A DNA stretch of 10,125 nt from an uncultured Johnsonella sp. (GCA_905373785.1 CAJPUK010000079.1:1-10125), one strand, 5' to 3'. Positions 1 to 6,645 are shown, numbered from the stretch's first letter. The notes: generated by a model not told the origin, from the letters alone. Numbers and translations are program-made.

Positions 1-437
1 GTCTTTAAATACTCTTTTTCTGTATATTTGCCCCAAAACACAGCCTTTTTGCCAAAATAAACAACCTCATCATTAAGAGGCATTTTATTGATACAAGTTT
101 TCATTTCCTCATAATCAACTTCATCTGTGTAAAAAAGCACATCTTTTCCGGCAAGAGGCTCATTCCACCATGCAGGAAGGTGTAAGGCATCTTCCAGATA
201 TTCTTCCCTTGTAAGTATTACATTTTTTATATCGAATGGAAAAGCCTTCAGTATTTTGTTTACTTTGATTTTAACGGTTTTGCTATCATCATCTGTATCA
301 AATATTATATTTCCGCTGTTGACATAGGTAAGCACATCCTTATAACCTATCTCGGTAAGTTTTGTTTTAAGTTCCCCCATGGATACCTTGTTTTTTCCGC
401 CGACATTTACTCCTCGAAGCAAACAGATATATTTCAT
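1..437 (-). CDS. DUF1697 family protein, C-terminal part beyond window edge
   Basis: This is a partial gene read on the minus strand from an ATG at 437; 145 codons are visible without a stop before the left edge. The translation begins MKYICLLRGVNVGGKNKVSM and continues with GELKTKL and then TYVNSGNIIF around residues 38-47. This N-terminal block (LLRGxNVGGKNKVxM..L followed by YxNSGNIxF) is the signature of the DUF1697 family, small cytoplasmic proteins of about 175-185 residues with no settled function, so roughly 35 residues are missing. A GAAGG stretch lies about 10 nt upstream of the ATG, and a good promoter sits 36-64 nt upstream, so the gene is probably transcribed alone. It has no visible functional link to the transporter locus. 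Family assignment is confident; the biochemical role is unknown. Confidence 0.88.
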   Translation of the reverse strand, partial: MKYICLLRGVNVGGKNKVSMGELKTKLTEIGYKDVLTYVNSGNIIFDTDDDSKTVKIKVNKILKAFPFDIKNVILTREEYLEDALHLPAWWNEPLAGKDVLFYTDEVDYEEMKTCINKMPLNDEVVYFGKKAVFWGKYTEKEYLK

Positions 438-472
438 TTTGTTAGAACCTTCGCCTTTCTCTTATAGTTTCA

Positions 473-501
473 TATTATATTCTTATTTTGTATCGACGCA
501 A
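473..501 (-). promoter_or_regulatory. Candidate promoter of the DUF1697 gene
   Basis: On the minus strand a perfect -10 box TATAAT (478-473) is preceded at exactly 17 nt by TTGCGT (501-496), which keeps the TTG of the -35 consensus. The predicted start point, near 466, would give a leader of about 29 nt to the ATG at 437. Confidence 0.55.
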
Positions 502-604
502 ATTATTGTATCTCTCCTTACGACAAATACAGATGTTAGTACGTTCAACTAATGAAGGGACAGTATAATTTATAAATACATCTCTATGTACAGAGAACGA
601 CAAG

Positions 605-682
605 GACTCCTAAACTATGTCACTCAAACAAATCCAAGCGTAGGCAGGAGGCTCGGAGCGTATAAAGCTATAGTCTTGAGTC
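605..682. repeat. Imperfect inverted repeat between the DUF1697 and 130-residue genes
   Basis: GACTCCTAAACTAT (605-618) is matched in inverted orientation by ATAGTCTTGAGTC (670-682), with one substitution-rich step and a 1-nt gap. The 50-nt interior has short GC-rich self-complementary bits such as GCTCGGAGC. It lies just downstream of the 709-1101 gene and could fold in its 3' transcript, but no T-run follows, so it is not a standard intrinsic terminator. The rest of 502-708 shows nothing further that I can identify. Confidence 0.3.
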
Positions 683-708
683 TCTGCTCTTTGAATACTT
701 AATCAAGA

Positions 709-1101
709 TTACAGTTCAACGGCAACTTCCCAGTCCTTTATATCCGGTAGCAGATCTTCTTCCAAAAGCTTATTAATTATTTCAAGAACCGACTCACTGT
801 CAAAACCGTCCTTTCCGTAGATTATGATATTTTCTTCCCGGTCGGTTTTAATTGTGCTTACTTCAAAGTGAAAAAACCCGGCTTCCTTATCTTGACACAG
901 TTGTACAAAATTAGACACACGTTGCATTTGAGGTACTGGAAGCGGATGTGAAGGAGTTAAAATTAAAAAGTCTTTGTCACCGTTACAGATTGCTGTAAGG
1001 TGATTTTTTATAGCTTCAATTGTAACATTCTCTTGTTCCTTGCCGTCAACTACAAGAGTCCAATCAGTATATTTCTTTTCAAAAAAATCAAATAATGCCA
1101 T
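709..1101 (-). CDS. Hypothetical protein, 130 residues
   Basis: I do not recognise this protein. The start is well supported: AAAGGAG (1114-1108) stands 6 nt before the ATG at 1101, and a -35/-10 pair lies just upstream. The product is acidic and soluble, with no signal peptide and no membrane segment. It opens with MALFDFFEKKYTDW and has an alternating strand/helix look: a hydrophobic core segment KDFLILTPSHPLP around residues 43-55, another strand at FFHFEVSTI and a third at NIIIYG, followed by a helix rich in E and L near the C-terminus (VLEIINKLLEEDLLPD). This pattern suggests a small alpha/beta domain. It is flanked by repeat-rich intergenic DNA on one side and an inverted repeat on the other, so it appears monocistronic. 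No function is proposed. Confidence 0.75.
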   Translation of the reverse strand: MALFDFFEKKYTDWTLVVDGKEQENVTIEAIKNHLTAICNGDKDFLILTPSHPLPVPQMQRVSNFVQLCQDKEAGFFHFEVSTIKTDREENIIIYGKDGFDSESVLEIINKLLEEDLLPDIKDWEVAVEL

Positions 1102-1124
1102 AGTTTACTCCTTTGTAAAATTCA

Positions 1125-1153
1125 TTTATAGAAGCTGATAATAGGTGTATTAA
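1125..1153 (-). promoter_or_regulatory. Candidate promoter of the 130-residue hypothetical gene
   Basis: On the minus strand, TATAAA (1130-1125) is preceded at 17 nt by TTAATA (1153-1148), a 4/6 match to the -35 consensus. The start point near 1118 leaves a very short leader that holds the AAAGGAG site. The -35 half overlaps the first copy of the direct repeat at 1145-1217. Confidence 0.4.
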
Positions 1154-1311
1154 ATATTTGAACCGGTTTATACACCCCCCTCCACTAATCTTATAAGTTT
1201 AGAATAAGAACATCATTCAACTTCATCTCCCCTTGGTATTAGGAATATTTAATATTTGCTCCGACTTATATAAACCCCACTAATCTTATAAATTTAGATT
1301 AAAAATATCAG
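1145..1311. repeat. Two imperfect ~70-bp direct repeats
   Basis: Copy A (about 1145-1217) and copy B (about 1243-1311) share AATATTTG, then a CCGG/CCGA-containing stretch, then CCCACTAATCTTATAA-type and TTTAGA-type blocks ending in ATCA. They are offset by 95-98 nt with a few small gaps. The intervening 25 nt are unrelated. No coding potential was seen. They are part of the repeat-rich 1102-1799 interval that separates the hypothetical gene from the transporter locus. Confidence 0.6.
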
Positions 1312-1350
1312 TATTATCAGTTCTTTTAGTATTACTGTATGCATTATATA

Positions 1351-1377
1351 ATAAAAATCCTATGATTTATACACTAT
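1351..1377. repeat. AT-rich direct repeat, partner at 1741-1767
   Basis: The block containing AAATCCTATGATTTATACACTA (first copy) recurs as AAATCCTATAATTTATAAACTA near 1745-1766, at an offset of exactly 390 nt. The two copies bracket the inverted-repeat element and the 25-bp tandem array. They share the motif AATCYTATAA-TTTA with the direct repeats at 1187 and 1282 and with the end of the tandem array at 1731. Either a degenerate family of short repeats or a flanking duplication could explain this. Confidence 0.4.
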
Positions 1378-1436
1378 GGTGCAAGAATATACATCTTATT
1401 TAACTCATATCACCATTACTTTTCGGGTGGGTATAG

Positions 1437-1625
1437 AAACTACCTTGTATTTCAATCTTTTTAGCGTTTAGACCTTTAAAAAAACGAGTTACAAATTTCA
1501 CGGACGAGGATGTCCAAAGCGTCAGCTCGCTACGAAGTAGCGAGCAAGCGAGTTTTGCAGTTTGTGAAAATTTGTCGAAGTTTTTTTGAAAGGTCTGCGA
1601 GTATGATTAAAATACAAGGTAGTTT
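1437..1625. repeat. 189-bp nested inverted-repeat element (MITE-like or structured RNA)
   Basis: The outer arms, 1437-1456 and 1606-1625, match at 19 of 20 positions in inverted orientation (AAACTACCTTGTATTT...). A second arm pair follows: 1470-1485 against 1580-1596 (AGACCTTTAAAAAAAC, one extra base on the right). A third pair is 1491-1501 against 1564-1575 (ACAAATTTCAC, again a single bulge). Inside are two tight hairpins: GGAC-gaggat-GTCC at 1502-1515 and GCTCGCTAC-gaa-GTAGCGAGC at 1525-1545, the latter a perfect 9-bp stem. The centre is much more GC-rich than the flanks. No ORF is present. Coaxial nested stems of this kind are typical of palindromic non-autonomous elements, but a structured transcript downstream of the importer genes is equally possible. 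No clear target-site duplication was found. Confidence 0.7.
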
Positions 1626-1741
1626 TGTAAAACCCTATGCAGGGTAGTTTAGTAAATCCCTATGCAGGGTAGTTTAGTAAATCCTTATGCAGGGTAGTTT
1701 AGTAAATCCTTATACAAAGTAGTTTCGTAAATCTTATAGTT
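1618..1741. repeat. Tandem array of a 25-bp unit, five copies
   Basis: GGTAGTTTWGTAAATCCYTATGCAG-like units start at 1618, 1643, 1668, 1693 and 1718, an exact 25-nt period. The second and third differ at one position; the first and the last two have decayed. Each unit can form a small CCC-tatgca-GGG hairpin. The first copy begins inside the right arm of the 1437-1625 inverted-repeat element, and the fourth/fifth junction (TACAAAGTAGTTTCGTAAA) repeats the arm end (TACAAGGTAGTTTTGTAAA). The array therefore looks like an expansion of the element's terminus. It lies 60 nt downstream of the last importer gene and has no spacers, so it is not a CRISPR array. Confidence 0.85.
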
Positions 1742-1799
1742 CATAAATCCTATAATTTATAAACTAAGCAGCACAGTATTAAATACCCCTAATACCCAA

Positions 1800-3113
1800 C
1801 TACTCATTATCCGCTATAAGCGCCTTGATCTTCTCATCCATCTGAGTAAATGCCTCATCAACACTCAAATTCCCAAGAGCCAAACCATTTACCGCATTAT
1901 AGATGGCATTGCTCATTTCATTATAGTACACCGGTACACCGCCCGGGAAAGGAGAGCTTATAAGCTTAGCCTGCTCTATCATAGCACCCGGATTTTCAAT
2001 CTTGCCGTCTGCTACAAGCTTTTCTAAAACAGAGTTTCTTGTCGGAAGATTACCAAGCTCCTCATTAAGCTTCTCCTGAACTTCGACAGAGGTATACCAG
2101 TCAATAAACTTCCTTGCAGCTTCCTTATTCTTTGAAAACTTTGTAATTCCAAGAGCCTCGGGAAGAGCCATGGTATAATGTGCATTATCACTAAGTCCCG
2201 GCATAAGTATAGGAGTCACCTCACCCACAACTTTGCTCTTTTCAGGGTTTTGAACATTACTTATATAAGAGCTCGGTCCTGTCATGAAACTTGCGCTGCC
2301 TTCAGTAAGCCTTGTGTAGGTCTTTCCACCGTCTGCGGTCTTGTCAGCCGGATCAACCAATTCTTCTTTGATAAGCTTATCATAAAAGTTCAAAGCATCC
2401 TTTACAGAAGATTCATTTAAGGTGCCGTCATCGTTGAATACCACATCATTCATAGTATAGGCAGTCCAGATAAGTCCGGTACTTGCCTTTTCCTCAGCGG
2501 TAAGTACAAGCGGATATGGATGCTCTGCAACACCTGCCGCCTTTATAGCCTTGACTGCCTCATAAACCTCATTATAAGTCTTAGGTGCTTCTGTAATGCC
2601 TGCATCGGCAAAATGCTTGGTGTTGTAATAAGCTATTCTGTAATCATTAGAATAAGGCATAGCAAGTACCTTATCACCTATAGAAAAGGTTGAAATAGTA
2701 GGCATGTCGGCTTTAAGCTCGGCATCGACCTCAAGCGGTTCAAGCCAGTCGGCTTCACCGAACTCACCGACCCATGACCAGTCAACCTCAACTACATCGG
2801 CACTTGCCTCACCGCCGCTTGCAGCTATAGAAATCTTATCCCTTATAGCATCCCAGTCAACTTGACTGATATTAACATTTATTCCGCTTTGGTCGGTAAA
2901 TTCTTTTAGAAGTTCATCTGAGGGAACTGCCCACTCGGGGATCATAACCGTAATGGAATCAGAACTGCTGCTGGTTTGTGCCTGACCTTCCTGAGAACTT
3001 TCGTTAGCAGCTGCACCGGTTGCCTCGCTTGAACTGCCGGTATTTGAGCAGGCGCAAAGTGCAAGTGCTGTTAAAGCGGCTGCTCCTATTGATGTTAATA
3101 ATTTTCTTTTCAT
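1800..3113 (-). CDS. Carbohydrate ABC transporter solute-binding lipoprotein (second copy)
   Basis: This 437-residue extracellular solute-binding protein belongs to family 1 (SBP_bac_1), the receptor that captures a sugar outside the membrane and hands it to the two permeases. The N-terminus MKRKLLTSIGAAALTALALCAC is a lipoprotein signal with lipobox L19-C-A-C22, followed by a Ser/Gly/Glu-rich linker to about residue 53. The mature domain starts at SITVMIPEW. Family landmarks are VDWDAIRDKISIAASGG, ADVVEVDWSWVGEFGEADWLEPLE, AYYNTKHFADAG and SFMTGPSSYIS. AGGAAGG lies 11 nt before the ATG. It follows the MalG-type permease gene by 314 bp, a gap with its own inverted palindromes, so it is probably regulated separately from the upstream three genes. 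It is clearly different in sequence from the first binding protein (5152-6465), so this is not a recent duplication. The substrate cannot be read from the sequence. Confidence 0.92.
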   Translation of the reverse strand: MKRKLLTSIGAAALTALALCACSNTGSSSEATGAAANESSQEGQAQTSSSSDSITVMIPEWAVPSDELLKEFTDQSGINVNISQVDWDAIRDKISIAASGGEASADVVEVDWSWVGEFGEADWLEPLEVDAELKADMPTISTFSIGDKVLAMPYSNDYRIAYYNTKHFADAGITEAPKTYNEVYEAVKAIKAAGVAEHPYPLVLTAEEKASTGLIWTAYTMNDVVFNDDGTLNESSVKDALNFYDKLIKEELVDPADKTADGGKTYTRLTEGSASFMTGPSSYISNVQNPEKSKVVGEVTPILMPGLSDNAHYTMALPEALGITKFSKNKEAARKFIDWYTSVEVQEKLNEELGNLPTRNSVLEKLVADGKIENPGAMIEQAKLISSPFPGGVPVYYNEMSNAIYNAVNGLALGNLSVDEAFTQMDEKIKALIADNE

Positions 3114-3155
3114 TGTATTTATTTCCTTCCTAATGTAATAATTACATAGTGTATA

Positions 3156-3171
3156 GTATCATTGATATTTA
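3156..3171. promoter_or_regulatory. Candidate operator, proximal copy
   Basis: GTATCATTGATATTTA contains the palindromic core TATCATTGATA, with five paired bases on each side of a central base. The same 16 bp occur in inverted orientation at 3255-3270. It lies 43-58 nt before the ATG of the second binding-protein gene, where a repressor would block transcription. The match also extends outward: TAGTGTAT precedes both copies, with a 5-nt insertion in this one. Confidence 0.4.
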
Positions 3172-3254
3172 GCCTTATTACTGCTTTGTTAATAGATTGT
3201 AACAAACGCATAATAAAGGAAATTGAGATTTATTCCACTATTACCTATGTTAAT

Positions 3255-3270
3255 TAAATATCAATGATAC
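3255..3270. promoter_or_regulatory. Candidate operator, distal copy
   Basis: TAAATATCAATGATAC is the exact reverse complement of 3156-3171, with core TATCAATGATA. The centres of the two copies are about 99 bp apart. Paired identical dyads at this distance suit a looping regulator. Alternatively, the 125-bp segment from 3147 to 3274 could be a small element bounded by 20-bp terminal inverted repeats. Confidence 0.4.
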
Positions 3271-3427
3271 ACTACAATAGTTAACTTGGACTGTGTATAG
3301 AAATACTTATTAAGAACCTTCTCTTGCAAGAGTTTTCTGCAAAGTGATGAATTTCTTTATAAGTTCCTACTATCCGTTTTCTAATGAGTATTGATTTAAT
3401 AAGTGCTTAAGCGGTCAATAAATTTTA

Positions 3428-4264
3428 CTAACCTTTAAGGCTGTCACTTATTAAGCCCTTTATCAAAAATTTTTGTATAAAAATAAATATGATAAGTGTC
3501 GGAATCATGGACACAACACTTGCTGCCATCTGTGTCTCCCAAGTGGTCTTATAAAGAGATTGATAATCTGTAAGAGCCATGGCTAGGGTTCTGTTCTCGG
3601 CAGATAATATAAATGTCCTTGAAAAAAGCAAGTCACCGTATGCTCTTATAAATGCAAAAAGCCCTGCGGTTATAAGCCCCGGAAGTATCAAGGGTGCAAG
3701 TACAAACCGCACTCCCTGAAGCCTTGAGCAACCGTCAACCCATGCGGCTTCTTCTATTTCCTTTGGAATATCCTTAATATATGAATATAAAAGCCAAAGG
3801 CTCATAGGCAGGCAGACTGATATATTGGCAATTATAAGCGCAAGTTTCGTATCCAGCAAGCCTAAGTGTTTGAAAACCATATACATAGGGGCGGCAAGTA
3901 TGACTTCGGAAAACATTTGCGTCAATATAATTAATAAAAGTACGCCCTTCCTTAACCTGAATCTATACCTTGCAACGGCATAGGCAGCTAAGATTCCTAT
4001 AATTACACAGATAAAAGCGGAGGCAAAGGATATAAGAAAGCTTGTTCCAAGAGCCGGAAGTATGCTTTTTTCTCCAAATAGCACCGTTTTATAATTTACC
4101 CATTCCAATTTGCCGCTAAACCATGTCGGAGGCCATTTGATTATATCTTCATACTTCTTTAGAGAGGTATTTAACATAATAAATATGGGGCTGATAAAGA
4201 GGAAAATATAAAAGGCATAAATCAAGGTTCTTAAAAGTTTGAACATCCTTTTTTTCTTAAGCAT
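3428..4264 (-). CDS. MalG-type carbohydrate ABC transporter permease
   Basis: This is a 278-residue inner-membrane permease subunit of a CUT1-type sugar importer. The chosen ATG at 4264 follows the TGA of the MalF-type gene by one base and has GGAGGAGG (4281-4274) 9 nt upstream. A longer in-frame start at 4315 would lie within the upstream gene and adds an unmatched hydrophilic stretch. Membrane segments are visible near residues 13-33, 70-97, 107-133, 140-162, 190-210 and 248-268. The cytoplasmic EAA loop that docks onto the ATPase is intact: EEAAWVDGCS with E172, A173, A174 and G178, followed by LAPLILPGL. The C-terminus FLIKGLISDSLKG is typical of MalG-like subunits. It pairs with the MalF-type protein encoded immediately upstream. 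No ATPase gene is in the window. Confidence 0.94.
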   Translation of the reverse strand: MLKKKRMFKLLRTLIYAFYIFLFISPIFIMLNTSLKKYEDIIKWPPTWFSGKLEWVNYKTVLFGEKSILPALGTSFLISFASAFICVIIGILAAYAVARYRFRLRKGVLLLIILTQMFSEVILAAPMYMVFKHLGLLDTKLALIIANISVCLPMSLWLLYSYIKDIPKEIEEAAWVDGCSRLQGVRFVLAPLILPGLITAGLFAFIRAYGDLLFSRTFILSAENRTLAMALTDYQSLYKTTWETQMAASVVSMIPTLIIFIFIQKFLIKGLISDSLKG

Positions 4265-4265
4265 A

Positions 4266-5180
4266 TCAGTTTTCCTCCTCCACATCCAGTTTGTAGTAAA
4301 TAAGTGTAAATACAAACAGTATCACCACTGCTATGGAAGACAGTGCATAGGCAAGCCCTAAGTTGAATTTCGCAAAGGCTTCTTCATAGATTTTCAGGAT
4401 AAATGTTTCCGTACTTCGCATAGGTCCGCCACCTGTCAAAACAAAGATGACATTAAAAGAGTTAAATGTCCATATACCTACCAGTGTTAATGTAACCAGG
4501 AAAACTCTTTTGATACAGGGGCAGGTTATGACAAAGAAGCGCCTTATAACTCCGGCACCGTCTATTTTCGCACTCTCGTAAAGAGAGGGGTTGATGCTTG
4601 AAAGCCCTGCCGAAAACATCATGGAAACCATAGGAAGTCCAAGCCATGCATCTACAAAGGCGGCAGCAAAAAATGCAGTAATAGGATTAGAAAGAAAACT
4701 GATGTTCTCGCTTATAAATCCCAATTTTTGCAAATAAAAGTTAAGGTATCCGTAGTTTCCGTCAAAAATCCACTTCCATATGACTGCAACCGTAACCTGT
4801 TGCAGCGCCCAAGGGAGTAGTGAAAGAAACTTAAGCGTTTTTGAAAAATACAGCTCGCTGTTCATAAAAAGTGCCATTATAAAGCCCAAAGAAAGCTTGA
4901 AGAATACAGCAAGCAAGGTATATCTGAAGGTAAGCCAAAGTGTGGGAAGAAAAACTTTGGAGCTAAAAAGCTTTTTATAATTATCAAGACCTACAAAGGT
5001 CATATCTCCATTTATAATAGCTATTTTATAAAAAGACCCCGATATAATTCTATATATAGGGTATCCGAAAAGTAAAGCTACCATGACAAAAAGCGGTAGC
5101 AGTAAAAGATAGGGCTGAATACTCTTTGTCATGGTAAACTTTGAAAAATTATTATTGTGCGATTTCAGCCTGCGCTTCAT
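4266..5180 (-). CDS. MalF-type carbohydrate ABC transporter permease
   Basis: This 304-residue membrane subunit is the partner of the MalG-type permease. It starts at 5180, overlapping the end of the first binding-protein gene by 29 nt. AGAGG (5191-5187) lies 6 nt upstream of this ATG, whereas an internal ATG at 5132 has no ribosome binding site. The overlap suggests translational coupling. Hydrophobic segments occur near residues 22-42, 84-106, 114-137, 165-190, 226-248 and 278-296. The EAA loop reads YESAKIDGAGVIRRFFVI, with E202, A204, D207 and G208, close to the CUT1 consensus. Further family landmarks are VGLDNYKKLF, WKWIFDGNYGYLN and the FVLTGGGPMRSTETF segment at 246-260. Together with the MalG-type protein it would form the translocation pore for an oligosaccharide or glycoside. 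Confidence 0.94.
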   Translation of the reverse strand: MKRRLKSHNNNFSKFTMTKSIQPYLLLLPLFVMVALLFGYPIYRIISGSFYKIAIINGDMTFVGLDNYKKLFSSKVFLPTLWLTFRYTLLAVFFKLSLGFIMALFMNSELYFSKTLKFLSLLPWALQQVTVAVIWKWIFDGNYGYLNFYLQKLGFISENISFLSNPITAFFAAAFVDAWLGLPMVSMMFSAGLSSINPSLYESAKIDGAGVIRRFFVITCPCIKRVFLVTLTLVGIWTFNSFNVIFVLTGGGPMRSTETFILKIYEEAFAKFNLGLAYALSSIAVVILFVFTLIYYKLDVEEEN

Positions 5181-6465
5181 CTAATGCCTCTTTTGCTCCC
5201 ATTTCACCTGTAACAGCCTTTTGTACTGCCGTTAAGAATGCCTTGTTAAAGCTGTCCCAATCTTCGACCTGAGGTTCACTTATACCGTACTCAATGCTTG
5301 CAGCAAAGGCTTGCATAAATTCGGTCTTGAATCTCTCGTCATTAAACTCTTCTTTTAAGATAGGAAACCATCCAAATGCCTCCGATACCGGTCTTTGGTA
5401 CTCAGGCTGTCCCATAAACTCAACAAACTTCCAAGCAAGCTCCTTGTTCTTACTTATACTTGAGATAACATAAGAGTCTGTTACCAAAGTCTCTGCCTGC
5501 TTAACTCCGGCAGGAAGTGCAGCTACCTTATAAGGTGCCTTATCAGCCGCTGCATCAAGTGTTTCCTGCTCCCAAGGACCTGATACGAACATAGCCAGAT
5601 TACCGTTGGCAAAAAGTTTAGCCTGATCTTCTCTTGCAGTGCTTACCACATCGGGAACCAATTTCTCATCATTAAACTTCTTAAGATACTCTAAGGTTCC
5701 TACATTAGCTTCAGTATTGAAAGTGATCTCACCCTTATCGTTAACCAAAGCACCGTCGTTCTGGTAGATAAAGTTAAGTAACTCATCTGTTCCGCTTGTT
5801 ACATCTGTAGGTATGGCAAAGCCGTACACATCAGGATTATTTGTATGAACTGTCTTAGCTGTTTCAAAAAGTTCTTCCCAGTCGGTAGGCGCTTTTTCGA
5901 TTAAATCACTTCTGTAGTATAAGGCTCTTGAAGAAAATGCCATAGGTATACCGTACTGTTTTCCGTTTACCTGACCTGTAGCAAGTACAGATTCAACCCT
6001 CTTTGACTTGAACTCATCTGTGATATTTGCACTGAGATCTTCTGCTACACCTAAAGAAGCAAGCTGTTTTAAGGTTCTTGAGCCTGTAAGCATGATATCG
6101 GGAGCGTCTCCTGCCTGATAGAGTGAAACTATCTTTGAATTAAGCTCATCCCAGCCTACAGAAACTATTTCCACCTTAACGCCCTCATTGGCTTTTTCAA
6201 AGCCTGCTATACCGTTATCAAGTTCTTCTTTTAAGTAACCTGAATCATAACCGGGTACAAGCATTTTAAGTATGGTGCCTTCACCATCTGCTGTCTTTGA
6301 CTCGGCACTTGATGAAGCTTTTGACTCGGCTGCTGTACTCTCTACGCTGCTTTCAGCAGGTTTTGAACCTGAAGAACAGGCTGCTAAGAAACTGCTTGCA
6401 AGCATGATACTTGCAATACTTAATGATAAAAACTTTCTCATAAAACTTTGTATGTATATTAACAT
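5152..6465 (-). CDS. Carbohydrate ABC transporter solute-binding lipoprotein (first gene of the importer operon)
   Basis: This family 1 extracellular solute-binding protein has 437 residues from the ATG at 6465. That start is preferred because AGAAGGGAG (6477-6469) lies just upstream and because the promoter -10 box sits at 6503-6508, which rules out the longer reading from 6504. An alternative start at 6441 (MRKFLSL) gives a more ordinary signal peptide but has only a weak ribosome binding site. The signal ends in the lipobox L-A-A-C30, followed by a Ser/Ala/Glu linker. The mature domain starts near TILKMLVPGYDSG, with VEIVSVGWDELNSKI, APDIMLTGSRTLKQLASLG, YYRSDLIEKAPTDWEELFE and NLAMFVSGPWEQE as family landmarks. 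It leads an operon with both permease genes. Its substrate is unknown; the neighbouring GH123-like enzyme suggests a hexosamine-containing glycan. Confidence 0.92.
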   Translation of the reverse strand: MLIYIQSFMRKFLSLSIASIMLASSFLAACSSGSKPAESSVESTAAESKASSSAESKTADGEGTILKMLVPGYDSGYLKEELDNGIAGFEKANEGVKVEIVSVGWDELNSKIVSLYQAGDAPDIMLTGSRTLKQLASLGVAEDLSANITDEFKSKRVESVLATGQVNGKQYGIPMAFSSRALYYRSDLIEKAPTDWEELFETAKTVHTNNPDVYGFAIPTDVTSGTDELLNFIYQNDGALVNDKGEITFNTEANVGTLEYLKKFNDEKLVPDVVSTAREDQAKLFANGNLAMFVSGPWEQETLDAAADKAPYKVAALPAGVKQAETLVTDSYVISSISKNKELAWKFVEFMGQPEYQRPVSEAFGWFPILKEEFNDERFKTEFMQAFAASIEYGISEPQVEDWDSFNKAFLTAVQKAVTGEMGAKEALDEAQAEIAQ

Positions 6466-6491
6466 ACTCTCCCTTCTTTTATTGTTTGCTA

Positions 6492-6505
6492 AATGCACGA
6501 GCATT
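6492..6505. promoter_or_regulatory. Candidate operator at the importer operon start point
   Basis: AATGCACGAGCATT is a dyad with six of seven base pairs symmetric around a central CG. It overlaps the predicted transcription start and touches the -10 box of the importer promoter. A central CG dyad is usual for LacI/GalR-family sugar regulators, but no regulator gene is present in the window and the site does not fit the CcpA cre consensus. Confidence 0.3.
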
Positions 6506-6531
6506 ATACCAAATTTTAAGTAATATATCTA
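6503..6531 (-). promoter_or_regulatory. Extended -10 promoter of the importer operon
   Basis: On the minus strand, TGGTATAAT contains a perfect -10 TATAAT (6508-6503) with the TGn extension, and TAGATA (6531-6526) stands 17 nt upstream as a 4/6 -35 box. The start point near 6496 gives a leader of about 30 nt that carries the AGAAGGGAG site. Confidence 0.7.
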
Positions 6532-6550
6532 CATATATAGTTACTTTAAG

Positions 6551-6612
6551 TTGAATAAAATAAATAAATACAATAATTAGTAGTATTTTTTGTTTTTTTA
6601 GGTTAAGATAAT
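6551..6612 (+). promoter_or_regulatory. Probable promoter region of the GH123-corrinoid gene set (boxes uncertain)
   Basis: The divergent intergenic region must hold a plus-strand promoter. Two weak options are visible: TTGAAT (6551-6556) with AATAAT (6572-6577) at only 15 nt, or GATAAT (6607-6612, 5/6) without a good -35 box. The T-rich run at 6586-6599 lies between them. The ribosome binding site AGAGGAG ends 7 nt before the ATG at 6646. Confidence 0.25.
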
Positions 6613-6645
6613 GTTGGAAAATGATATTTCAAGAGGAGTTATATA

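Larger units (their letters stand above)
3114..3427. other. 314-bp gap inside the importer locus, probable separate regulatory region
   Basis: No gene is visible here. On the minus strand it holds, in order of transcription, a weak inverted repeat (TTAATAAGT at 3396-3404 with ACTTATTAA at 3304-3312), a 12-bp palindrome CTCTTGCAAGAG (3321-3332), two copies of a palindromic site (3255-3270 and 3156-3171), and the ribosome binding site of the second binding protein. Promoter boxes are poor: TTACAA (3203-3198) with TAATAA (3180-3175) at 17 nt is the best pair seen. If it is used, the proximal palindrome would cover the start point. No T-run terminator was found after the MalG-type gene. Confidence 0.4.

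Noticed and set aside
581..596. TCTCT-ATGTAC-AGAGA hairpin as a terminator
   Set aside because: The stem is only 5 bp and AT-rich with no T-run on either strand.
1618..1741. Tandem 25-bp array as a CRISPR array
   Set aside because: The units abut directly with no unique spacers, the period is constant at 25 nt and there are no cas genes nearby.
2178..2420. Plus-strand open frame inside the second binding-protein gene
   Set aside because: It is a shadow frame of a family-confirmed gene with no independent start signal.
3304..3404. ACTTATTAA inverted repeat as a terminator of the MalG-type gene
   Set aside because: The arms are 9 nt with an 83-nt interior, too open for an intrinsic terminator, and no T-run follows.
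4265..4315. Longer start for the MalG-type permease at 4315
   Set aside because: It lies inside the MalF-type gene, lacks a good ribosome binding site and adds a hydrophilic extension not expected for the family; the start at 4264 has GGAGGAGG 9 nt upstream.
6466..6504. Longer start for the first binding protein at 6504
   Set aside because: This ATG overlaps the -10 box of the predicted promoter, so it would not be on the transcript, and the added residues do not belong to a signal peptide.
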